From positions 1 through 13,974 of the forward strand of contig DKOG01000250.1 in the NCBI GenBank assembly GCA_002469915.1: a DNA stretch of 13,974 nt, in the 5' to 3' direction. The stretch comes from Bacteroidetes bacterium UBA7368 (GTDB taxonomy: Bacteria > Bacteroidota > Rhodothermia > Rhodothermales > UBA10348). Below, piece after piece: positions 1 through 6,906 of the stretch. The notes under the pieces were generated by a model. It saw only the letters and a program-made list of their open reading frames with translations, had not been told where the DNA came from and made no database searches. Numbering within the stretch: position 1 is the stretch's first letter; each line of letters starts with the position of its first letter. Position numbers and translations under genes: made by a program.

Positions 1-2
1 AT

Positions 3-1415
3 GCTTTCCCACTCAATGACTGGACGACCGAGCACAAAGTGGATTGGCATCTCATTAGGGCCGAAATGAATGGACTCGATTTTGACCACCGCGTTCTGAA
101 ACCGTGGGAGCGTGATCCAGCCTACTACGTCTATTTTTACCCAAACCCAACGGACGTTCCTTCGCGCGAAGGTCCCATCATTGAAGGATCTCTGGAAGTA
201 TCCTATTACGATTATCCCCTTTCGGACAAAGATGGAGCGCACATCCAACACGGACTCGAAATGATGCCGTTGCTCTATGAACAGGCTCGGATCAATCTCA
301 CGGGCAATGCCAGAGATCTTTGGATGAAAGGCATTATCAGCATTCAAGAGCAATCGGAAGCGCTCGCCTCATGGGTCGATCGCGTCCAAGGCGATCGGCC
401 GGCCCTTGCGCGCGCTGCCAAAGCAGCGCGCGAAGCCAGCGATTCGTTCGCAACCTGGCTGCAGCAGGAAGCCTACTCCAAAAACGGTCCTTCCGGTGTA
501 GGGAAAGAGAACCTAACCTGGGCTTTAAAAAACATCCATTATATAAATCTAACCTGGGAGGAAGAAGAGCTTCTTCTCAAACGTGAACTGGCACGTGCTC
601 ACACCGCCCTGCGATTGGAAGAAAACCGAAATCGTAGACTTCCGGCATTGAGACGAATTTCCTCTAAGCAAGAGTATGATCGCAAATTGAACGCGGCCGT
701 AGATGAGTACATGGACTTTCTAGAGGAAGAGGAAATCCTTCCAATCAAAGATTACATGGAAGGCGCCATGCGGGAGCGCATCGGACAGTTTACGAAGGCC
801 GATGGCTTACGTGGATTCTTCTCCGAGGTAGGCTATCGAGACGAACTCGTCATGCGTACTCATCACTATCACTGGATCGATTTGGCACGTATGGAACTCG
901 AACCACACCCAAGCCCAATCCGCTCCAACCCATTGTGGTACAACATTTTTGACGGTCGAGCCGAAGGCTTTGCAACAGGTTTCGAGGAAATGATGATGCA
1001 CGCTGGTTTGTTTGACAACCGCCCTCAAGCCCGTGAGCTTGTTTGGATTTTATTGGCTCAGCGAGCGGCGAGAGCATTAGGCGGTCTTTACCAACACGGC
1101 GGTGTCATGACTCTAGAAGAGGCTACAAAATTTGCCGACAAGTGGACGCCACGTGGCTACCTACCGTGGGACGGTAGTACGATTCAGCATGAACAGCACT
1201 TCTACCTGCGTCAACCTGCTTACGGTACCAGCTATGTGATTGGTAAACTGGAGGTTGAACGCCTCTTTGCCGAGTACGCCCGAGAGAAAGGAGATGCGTT
1301 CTCGCTGTATGATTTCATGGACGAATTCAACAAAGCAGGAATGATTCCCGTTTCACTCATGAATTGGGAAATGAACAACATTGACTCAGATATTCAGCAG
1401 ATCATGGGTCAATAA
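3..1415 (+). CDS. DUF885 family protein, 5' end outside window
   Basis: The frame is open from the first bases of the window (reading A-F-P-L-N-D-W before the GTG at 39), so the gene begins upstream and 39 is not its start. About 470 residues are visible. The fragment has the DUF885 layout: an N-terminal RAEMNGLDFD stretch, a long helical middle with a charged EEEELLLKREL segment (nt about 558-593), then EGFATGFEE (from nt 963) and a late RQPAYGTSYVIGK block (from nt 1209). DUF885 proteins are usually secreted or periplasmic, zinc-peptidase-like and of poorly defined substrate. The family's HExxPGH zinc motif is not visible; its expected place holds THHYHWIDLARM (from nt 858). The N-terminal signal, if any, lies off the window. 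The stop TAA at 1413 is 7 nt from the end of the convergent HmuY-like gene. The family call is good; enzymatic activity is uncertain. Confidence 0.8.
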   Translation, partial: AFPLNDWTTEHKVDWHLIRAEMNGLDFDHRVLKPWERDPAYYVYFYPNPTDVPSREGPIIEGSLEVSYYDYPLSDKDGAHIQHGLEMMPLLYEQARINLTGNARDLWMKGIISIQEQSEALASWVDRVQGDRPALARAAKAAREASDSFATWLQQEAYSKNGPSGVGKENLTWALKNIHYINLTWEEEELLLKRELARAHTALRLEENRNRRLPALRRISSKQEYDRKLNAAVDEYMDFLEEEEILPIKDYMEGAMRERIGQFTKADGLRGFFSEVGYRDELVMRTHHYHWIDLARMELEPHPSPIRSNPLWYNIFDGRAEGFATGFEEMMMHAGLFDNRPQARELVWILLAQRAARALGGLYQHGGVMTLEEATKFADKWTPRGYLPWDGSTIQHEQHFYLRQPAYGTSYVIGKLEVERLFAEYAREKGDAFSLYDFMDEFNKAGMIPVSLMNWEMNNIDSDIQQIMGQ

Positions 1416-1422
1416 TGGTCCC

Positions 1423-1983
1423 CTATTCGAATGCGCCTGAGCCGTCCGCCTGCAACGTAAACCGGAAGGAATAATACCGAGGCGTCGGAGCCGGACCGTT
1501 TTCAGTAAACACGACTTTGTAATAGTCCGTGATCTCAATTTTGCAGTACTTGCCATCGTGGGTCTTCAACACAATGGTTTTGTTAGCTGCAGGCGAGATC
1601 ACGTGCGTATTAAAGTCGTAACTGAACCACCCTGAGTCGCTGCCGCTTGGGAGTTCAGACGTACCATCCTCATTCAGCGTGTACCCTTCTTCCGGTGCCA
1701 CGGTCATCTCTTCGTAGGATTGGTCTAATAACTGAGAAGCACCATTCACTTTAATATTGGTCCCTTGAAAAGCAATATCCCAACCTCCAAATCCCGCGGC
1801 TTCTGGGGTGACGATTAGCGCGTCACTTAGATTGAAATACACAAATTCATCACCAGACGCATCAATGTGTTGCACGGCCTTTGAGGTCAGGGTCAGGGTC
1901 TGTGCAAAGGCAGAAGGTCCAACAACAGGTGGCGCAATGAGCAGGAGAACCAAAAACGTACAGAAGCGATGATAGTGAGACAT
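1423..1983 (-). CDS. HmuY-like secreted protein
   Basis: This 186-residue protein starts at the ATG 1981-1983. The frame stays open upstream, but that extension lacks protein-like character, whereas the chosen start gives a normal signal peptide (hydrophobic residues 7-26, ending SAFAQ). The mature part resembles the HmuY family (known member: a Porphyromonas haem-binding lipoprotein). It has FVYFNLSDA near 47, GGWDIAFQGTNIKVNG at 66-81, WFSYDFNTHVISP at 119-131, a TIVLKTHDGKYCKIEITDYY block at 136-155 and a YYSFRFTLQADGSGAF tail. His127 and His142 are possible haem ligands, but I cannot align them to the known pair. There is no lipobox, so it may be soluble or periplasmic. It lies 73 nt after the dioxygenase gene on the same strand, probably cotranscribed. 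HmuY genes usually sit beside a TonB receptor; the only one visible is about 7 kb away. Confidence 0.75.
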   Translation of the reverse strand: MSHYHRFCTFLVLLLIAPPVVGPSAFAQTLTLTSKAVQHIDASGDEFVYFNLSDALIVTPEAAGFGGWDIAFQGTNIKVNGASQLLDQSYEEMTVAPEEGYTLNEDGTSELPSGSDSGWFSYDFNTHVISPAANKTIVLKTHDGKYCKIEITDYYKVVFTENGPAPTPRYYSFRFTLQADGSGAFE

Positions 1984-2056
1984 GTTCAATATCGGATTAT
2001 GAAGTAAAATCGATGGTATACAACCCTGCTGGGACAAAAAGATCCGACAGCTCCGG

Positions 2057-2863
2057 TTAATTGGTTTCGAAAAGTATAGGATTGAGAGGTGTATCAATGG
2101 GCTCTCCAACCCGGGCACCCGGACACCATGTATGCCAGTCCCGTTGTTGGTCCGCATGCGAAGGTGCCTTCAAGATCATTTCCTTATCCATGTAGATCAC
2201 ACACATGACCTTTCGAGTATGCTCTGTCGTGTTCGGAGCGGCTCGATGGTAGAGCCATCCCGAGTGGAAACTTACTTCTCCAAGATCAAAAGGCTCAATT
2301 ACACGGTCACAGCCTGAAGCAGTGAGCATCTGCTCGATGGCAACCTCGCTGTCATCGCTGATGGCCAATCCCCTTGCCGATAAAAGGTGCTGGCTTCCCG
2401 CGCTGAACTCGAGCGCCCCCATCGCCAGACTTGTTTGCTGCAAGGGAATCCAAGCCGTGATACATTTAGGACTCTCAAGGGGCCAATAGTATTGGTCGGC
2501 ATGCCAGGGCGTATATCCCCCGCCAGCTTCCTTGAAAAGCGCTTGATCATGATAAAGTCTCACACCATCAACTTGCATTAATGTAGAGGCAATACCGGCC
2601 AAGCGAGTAGAAAATACGAGTTGCTTTACAGCCTCATTCCTCTTCCAAATGTTGGTGATTTGAATAAATGCCTTACCATAGGTGTCCCTAGCCTCCAACG
2701 GGGCAAGATTTGGACTCAATCTGCTAACCTGATCGGTAATTACGGTCTCGAAGTAGGCGATTTCATCTGCGGAAAGTACATTCTTGAGCTTGATAAACTC
2801 ATTTTCCCTGTAAAACTGCTTCTGCTCTGCGCTTAAAGAATAGGTGCCGTTAAGAGATTTCAT
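2057..2863 (-). CDS. Phytanoyl-CoA dioxygenase (PhyH) family protein
   Basis: This 268-residue protein belongs to the Fe(II)/2-oxoglutarate-dependent PhyH family. The iron facial triad is visible: His121-x-Asp123 in TPWHADQYYWPLE, and His206 in SGWLYHRAAPNTT. Arg217 in EHTRKVM fits the 2-oxoglutarate carboxylate anchor. The N-terminus (SLSAEQKQFYRENEFIKLKNVLS) is the usual helix before the double-stranded beta-helix, so the ATG at 2861-2863 is a good start. There is no signal peptide, so it should be cytoplasmic. Bacterial members hydroxylate varied small molecules (ectoine, lipids, secondary metabolites), and the substrate here cannot be read from sequence. The next gene downstream on the strand is the HmuY-like gene. 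Upstream, the sulfatase diverges only 11 bp away, so the promoter probably lies inside the sulfatase coding start. No strong ribosome binding site is visible. Confidence 0.88.
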   Translation of the reverse strand: MKSLNGTYSLSAEQKQFYRENEFIKLKNVLSADEIAYFETVITDQVSRLSPNLAPLEARDTYGKAFIQITNIWKRNEAVKQLVFSTRLAGIASTLMQVDGVRLYHDQALFKEAGGGYTPWHADQYYWPLESPKCITAWIPLQQTSLAMGALEFSAGSQHLLSARGLAISDDSEVAIEQMLTASGCDRVIEPFDLGEVSFHSGWLYHRAAPNTTEHTRKVMCVIYMDKEMILKAPSHADQQRDWHTWCPGARVGEPIDTPLNPILFETN

Positions 2864-2874
2864 ACCCGGACAAC

Positions 2875-4317
2875 ATGTTTTTTTTACTTCGAATGGAAAA
2901 GGTACACACTAAAGGCAAGAGTGCCTTTGTACCCGGTTTCGCCTCTAGGCTTATCATCCCCTTGGTGTGCTGTTTTCTAGCCACAGGATGTACTTCCGAA
3001 CCACCGCCGCCAAACCTCATCATTCTATTCTCGGATGATGCCGGATACGCTGACTTCGGGTTTCAAGGAAGTGCAGATTACAAGACTCCCCACTTAGATG
3101 CACTCGCTTCGTCAGGTGCTCGGTTTACGAGCGGCTACGTTACCGCTTCCGTTTGTTCTCCTTCGCGCGCAGGAATGTTGACGGGGCGCTATCAGCAACG
3201 ATTTGGGCATGAACTGAATCTACCCGGCGTTCCTGACCCATCGGTACCGGATTCAGCACGAGGGCTTCCTCTTTCAGAACGCACTATTGCCGATCTGCTC
3301 AAAGACGAAGGCTATGCTACCGGACTTGTTGGAAAATGGCACCTCGGTCTAGAAGACCATTTTCATCCAACCAATCGCGGCTTCGACGAATTCTTTGGAA
3401 TGCGAAAAGGAAGTGGACCTTATTTCTCAGGTAACGTGAACATCATAGAACAGGGAATGGAGGCAGTCCCAGCGGATTCGCTGACTTACCTAACCGATGA
3501 GTTTGGAGATCAAGCTGTTGATTTCATCGCCCGACATCGAAACGAGCCTTTTTTCCTATTCCTCTCCTTCACAGCGCCTCATACACCCATGCAGGCCAAA
3601 AAAGACTACCTTGCCGAAGAACTCAATCGATTTGAGACGCAAGTTCGGGCCAAAAACGTGGCTATGACGAGAAGCGTGGACGACAATATTGGTAAGGTGT
3701 TGGCGACGCTTGATGAGTTGGGCCTCAGAGAAAACACACTTGTGGTCTTCACAAACGACAATGGAGGTGCTATGCCATATAACGGTTCTCTCAACGCACC
3801 GCTCCGTGGAGCCAAGGGAACAGCTCTTGAGGGCGGCAATCGGGTCCCCTACTTGATGTCTTGGCCTGGTGTCATTCCAGAAGGCACCCTATTTGTAGAC
3901 CCCGTTTCAACTCTCGATATCGTCCCCACCTTCCTTTCAGCCGCAGGAGGCACCTTGCCAGGAGACCGGTCCTACGATGGTGCAGACCTAATTCCTCACC
4001 TCACAGGGCTCGACATGACTGCGCCGCACGATACGTTATTCTGGAAGATGCAGTGGGGTGCCGCGGTTCGAACAGGAGACTGGAAATTAGTCCGTACGCC
4101 GTCGCAGGAAACGTGGCTATTCGATTTGTCGAATGATATCTCGGAGTCAACTAATGTCGCTTCACTCCACCCTGAAGTCGTTAATCGACTTACCCAATCA
4201 TTTGAATATTGGGAGTCAACGCATCCTGATCCAATCTGGAAAATTAATCAAGCGTGGCATGCCCGCACATTGGAACGCTACGACCAAGATGTAGTGGATT
4301 CCTATGTGCGAAAATAG
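2875..4317 (+). CDS. Type I sulfatase, lipoprotein
   Basis: The 480-residue product is a formylglycine-dependent sulfatase of the alkaline phosphatase superfamily. It has the metal Asp pair in LFSDDAGYADFG (54-55), the CSPSR signature (94-98) with Cys94 as the residue to be oxidised to formylglycine, GKWHLG (153-158), APHTP (His236), TNDNGG (294-298) and RGAKGTALEGG (Lys314). A lipoprotein signal ends in LATGC, with Cys39 as the lipidation site, so it should be membrane-anchored outside the cytoplasm. Two start codons are possible: ATG 2875, or ATG 2893 giving a 33-residue signal up to the Cys; neither has a clear ribosome binding site. The substrate is probably a sulfated glycan or sugar (family knowledge). 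A formylglycine-generating enzyme would be needed and is not in the window. It ends in TAG, with a hairpin 32 nt downstream. Confidence 0.9.
   Translation: MFFLLRMEKVHTKGKSAFVPGFASRLIIPLVCCFLATGCTSEPPPPNLIILFSDDAGYADFGFQGSADYKTPHLDALASSGARFTSGYVTASVCSPSRAGMLTGRYQQRFGHELNLPGVPDPSVPDSARGLPLSERTIADLLKDEGYATGLVGKWHLGLEDHFHPTNRGFDEFFGMRKGSGPYFSGNVNIIEQGMEAVPADSLTYLTDEFGDQAVDFIARHRNEPFFLFLSFTAPHTPMQAKKDYLAEELNRFETQVRAKNVAMTRSVDDNIGKVLATLDELGLRENTLVVFTNDNGGAMPYNGSLNAPLRGAKGTALEGGNRVPYLMSWPGVIPEGTLFVDPVSTLDIVPTFLSAAGGTLPGDRSYDGADLIPHLTGLDMTAPHDTLFWKMQWGAAVRTGDWKLVRTPSQETWLFDLSNDISESTNVASLHPEVVNRLTQSFEYWESTHPDPIWKINQAWHARTLERYDQDVVDSYVRK
2901..2933. repeat. Interrupted inverted repeat at sulfatase 5' end
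   Basis: GGTAC (2901-2905) and AAAGGCA (2911-2917) pair with TGCCTTT (2922-2928) and GTACC (2929-2933). This leaves a 4-nt loop (AGAG) and a one-sided ACACT bulge. It lies within the first codons of the sulfatase and 38-70 bp upstream of the divergent dioxygenase start, where an operator or mRNA hairpin could act on either gene. The pairing is seen directly; a regulatory role is inference. Confidence 0.4.
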
Positions 4318-4348
4318 AAGGCCATCTAGCGAAAGTTGCACCCTATAA

Positions 4349-4380
4349 AAAGGGCGGTTTTCTTTCGAAAACCGCCCTTT
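4349..4380 (-). terminator. Terminator hairpin after tRNA-Leu
   Basis: A perfect 14-bp inverted repeat (4349-4362 with 4367-4380) closes a TTTC loop. On the minus strand the stem is followed by TTTTATAGGG, a U-rich tail suited to rho-independent termination of the tRNA-Leu transcript. The stem starts at the last base of the tRNA CCA end. It also lies 32 nt past the sulfatase stop and may end that transcript too, though the plus-strand tail is not T-rich. Confidence 0.85.
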
Positions 4381-4466
4381 GGTGCGTCTGAAGGGAGTCG
4401 AACCCCCACGGGCTTGCGCCCACTGCGCCCTGAACGCAGCGCGTCTACCAATTCCGCCACAGACGC
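4380..4466 (-). tRNA. tRNA-Leu (anticodon CAG)
   Basis: On the minus strand this 87-nt sequence folds as a class II tRNA. It has acceptor GCGTCTG paired with CAGACGC, a D-arm with AATTGGTA, anticodon stem CTGCG/CGCAG around loop TTCAGGG (anticodon CAG), a long variable arm (TGGGCGCAAGCCCGT region) and T-loop TTCGACT. Discriminator A and an encoded CCA complete the 3' end. The T-stem GGGGG/CCCTT contains two G-U pairs at its base. The long variable arm and anticodon identify it as leucine. Confidence 0.95.
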
Positions 4467-4538
4467 TTTTGAACCAGAGAGCGTGGCTCTACCGATTAGC
4501 AGGCCGAATGGTACGACAGAACCTTTACTCAATACAAC

Positions 4539-4546
4539 CAAACATA
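4539..4546 (-). promoter_or_regulatory. Possible -7 element for tRNA-Leu
   Basis: The minus strand reads TATGTTTG, an exact match to the Bacteroidota -7 pattern TAnnTTTG, 73 nt upstream of the tRNA-Leu 5' end. No TTG is found at the expected -33 distance, so support is weak and the match could be chance. Confidence 0.3.
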
Positions 4547-4635
4547 TCGTTTTTACGCTCCTTTCACTTCTCTTATATTGCGACGATCTTGGAAGAAGCG
4601 TTCGTTACTATCTCGTCACCCAGACAAATCATCAA

Positions 4636-6852
4636 ATGAAGCAAGGAAGTCTTCTTGTAATCGCCCTCCTATGCCTGTTCTCAGGAACAGCCTTCGCTCA
4701 GGACGCACCCGTCCCATCCATTGAAGCTGTTTTTGCAGACGATGCACCCAGAGTTGATGGTCGACTCGACGACGCCATCTGGAGTCGGGTACCCGCGATG
4801 TCTGACTTTGTACAGCGCTGGCCAAATGAGGGAGCTGAGCCGACAGAACAAAGTTGGGCAAAAGTCGCCTATGATAGAGATTTCCTCTATTTCGCATTCC
4901 AGTTCTCAGACAAAGAGCCCCATTTGATCCGCGCCAAAAACATGGAACGCGGTGGTAGAAATGATCGTGATGATCACGCCTACATCGGTATTGATACCTT
5001 TCTAGACGGCCGAAATGCATTTCTGTTTGAAATGAATGCACTCGGTACGCAAGATGATGCGCTTATCGCTGATGAACACATGACGATCGACTCTTACAGT
5101 TGGGATGCCGTTTTCAGCAGTGAGACCGTAATCAATGACGACGGCTGGTCTATGGAAGTACGCATTCCGTTTCGCCAGCTTCGTTTTCCGGAGGGCGATG
5201 ATTTAACGTTTGGTCTCTGGATGCGCCGTACCGTGAACAGAAAGAATGAAATCCAGAACTGGCCGCTTATTCCCCTCTCCTATGGAACCGGGTATAGCGA
5301 TGATATTAAGACGGTATCTCGTTACGGACGGCTTACCGGACTGAAAAATATCCGACGTGGGAAGAACATCGAATTGAAACCGTACTTTATTACGGGTGCC
5401 CAGAAAGTTCGAGAAGACCTTGCGTTTGAACGCACGGAGTCCGATTCGAATTATGATGCCGGGTTCGACATGAAGTATGGCATTACATCCAACTTGACAC
5501 TGGATCTGACGGTCAACACTGATTTTGCACAAGTAGAAGCCGACAACACTCAGCTTAACCTGACTCGTTTCAGTCTCTTCTTTCCTGAGAAACGTGAGTT
5601 CTTCCTAGAGCGGTCAGGAATATTTGAACACGGAAATTCTCGTAGCACGCAGACCTTCTTCTCTAGACGTATTGGTCTTTCGGAATCTATTATTGCCGGA
5701 TCTAGAATGACCGGACAGGTTGGACGCTTCAATATTGGACTGATTAACATTGAAACGGGCCCGGATGAAGGCACGATTGGAGAAAAACTAGGACGCATAT
5801 TCGGTAAGGAATCTGCCAACAATGCGGTCGCACGCGTGCAGACCAACTTCATGAAACGAGGATCGGCCGGTGTCATTTTCACCAACTATGATCGCGATGG
5901 GCAGTGGAATAGAGCCCTAGGAGTGGATGTAAGCCAGCGATTTGGTTCAGCCAGTAGTTTTAATGCTTGGTATACCGATGTGCGCCAGACCAATAGTGAT
6001 CTGAATGACGTTGCCGGGCACATTGGAGTGAATTACCGCACTGATATCTACGGAGCGAGTCTATCGTACACCAGTGTAGGCGAGAACTATAATCCGGCCC
6101 TCGGTTTTGTCAGGCGGCGTGATATGCGCCAGACCACGAGTACACTTACCTACAGTCCGTTTCTTGAGAAAGGATTTTTCCGCCAAGCAACGGCTCATGT
6201 GATGGGTATTCACACCAATGGCCAAGATGGCGATTTACAGTCATGGTCAGCTCATTACAGTCTAGGTGGCACCTCGCGCGAGCGAGACCAGATCCGTATT
6301 TCCGGATCAACTGAGTTCGACCGATTGGAAGGTCCCTTCCGAATTCGACCAAACGCAGAAATCGTGGCCGATGATTATACATTCAGTCGGCTGGGTGTAA
6401 CCGTTATGACCGATCCGGGACGAAAGTTTTCAGCCACTCTTCGCACCGAAACAGGTGGGTTTTACGGAGGAGACCGTACGGATCTCAGGGGAACGATTGG
6501 GTACCGCCAGTCCAAGCATCTCACATTAGGTGGTGGCGTGTCAAAGAGTATTATTGACCTGCCTATCGACAATGGAGAATTTAGCGCCACCACGGCCTCT
6601 GTAGATATTTTGGCTAGTGTGAGTCGAAAGCTGTTTGCAAAAGCCCTGATTCAGTACGACAACTTCTCCAGAAACGTGAATGCCAATATTCGCATTGATT
6701 GGATTCATACGCCGGGTTCAGACCTCTTTCTTGTCCTGAATACGTCCTACCATGCGACGGGTGATAACGAAACATTATTTGATCCACGCGCTGACTTCCT
6801 GATGAATAGCACCGTCGGCGTTGCTAAGATCACCTATCTGATCCTCCTCTAG
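4636..6852 (+). CDS. DUF5916 outer-membrane protein with CBM9-like N-terminal domain
   Basis: This 738-residue protein starts at ATG 4636. The frame is open from 4336, but that extension reads through the terminator and the antisense of tRNA-Leu, whereas the chosen start gives a clean signal peptide (MKQGSLLVIALLCLF, cleavage after AFA at residue 21). Residues about 30-210 look like the carbohydrate-binding family 9-like domain seen in these proteins (VDGRLDDAIW, AYDRDFLYFAFQFSD, WSMEVRIPFRQLRF). The DUF5916 core has the hallmark DFAQVEADN (296-304) and FFPEKREFFLERSG (about 314-327). The remainder is alternating beta strands typical of an outer-membrane barrel. The function of DUF5916 proteins is not established; the N-terminal domain suggests glycan contact at the cell surface (inference). 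It ends in TAG, 14 nt before a long hairpin. Confidence 0.88.
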   Translation: MKQGSLLVIALLCLFSGTAFAQDAPVPSIEAVFADDAPRVDGRLDDAIWSRVPAMSDFVQRWPNEGAEPTEQSWAKVAYDRDFLYFAFQFSDKEPHLIRAKNMERGGRNDRDDHAYIGIDTFLDGRNAFLFEMNALGTQDDALIADEHMTIDSYSWDAVFSSETVINDDGWSMEVRIPFRQLRFPEGDDLTFGLWMRRTVNRKNEIQNWPLIPLSYGTGYSDDIKTVSRYGRLTGLKNIRRGKNIELKPYFITGAQKVREDLAFERTESDSNYDAGFDMKYGITSNLTLDLTVNTDFAQVEADNTQLNLTRFSLFFPEKREFFLERSGIFEHGNSRSTQTFFSRRIGLSESIIAGSRMTGQVGRFNIGLINIETGPDEGTIGEKLGRIFGKESANNAVARVQTNFMKRGSAGVIFTNYDRDGQWNRALGVDVSQRFGSASSFNAWYTDVRQTNSDLNDVAGHIGVNYRTDIYGASLSYTSVGENYNPALGFVRRRDMRQTTSTLTYSPFLEKGFFRQATAHVMGIHTNGQDGDLQSWSAHYSLGGTSRERDQIRISGSTEFDRLEGPFRIRPNAEIVADDYTFSRLGVTVMTDPGRKFSATLRTETGGFYGGDRTDLRGTIGYRQSKHLTLGGGVSKSIIDLPIDNGEFSATTASVDILASVSRKLFAKALIQYDNFSRNVNANIRIDWIHTPGSDLFLVLNTSYHATGDNETLFDPRADFLMNSTVGVAKITYLILL

Positions 6853-6866
6853 GTGCGCCACATTCA

Positions 6867-6906
6867 TGGCACGTGAGGGCCTAGACCGCTAGGCCCTCAC
6901 GTGCCA
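6867..6906. terminator. Bidirectional hairpin between convergent genes
   Basis: A perfect 18-bp inverted repeat (6867-6884 with 6889-6906) closes an ACCG tetraloop. It sits between the convergent DUF5916 and hydrolase genes. No U-tract follows on either strand, so it may act as a transcript end block or 3' stabiliser rather than a classical intrinsic terminator. The last codons and the stop of the minus-strand hydrolase frame lie inside it. Confidence 0.7.

Noticed and set aside
1423..2157. Longer reading of the HmuY-like gene starting at 2157
   Set aside because: The extra 58 residues overlap the dioxygenase gene and precede a clean signal peptide at 1983.
2299..2550. A minus-strand frame overlapping the dioxygenase gene in another frame
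   Set aside because: The PhyH frame carries the iron and 2-oxoglutarate residues; this one has no motif.
4616..5041. A 141-codon minus-strand frame under the DUF5916 gene
   Set aside because: It lies wholly antisense to a gene with strong family motifs, and its composition is arginine-rich shadow sequence.
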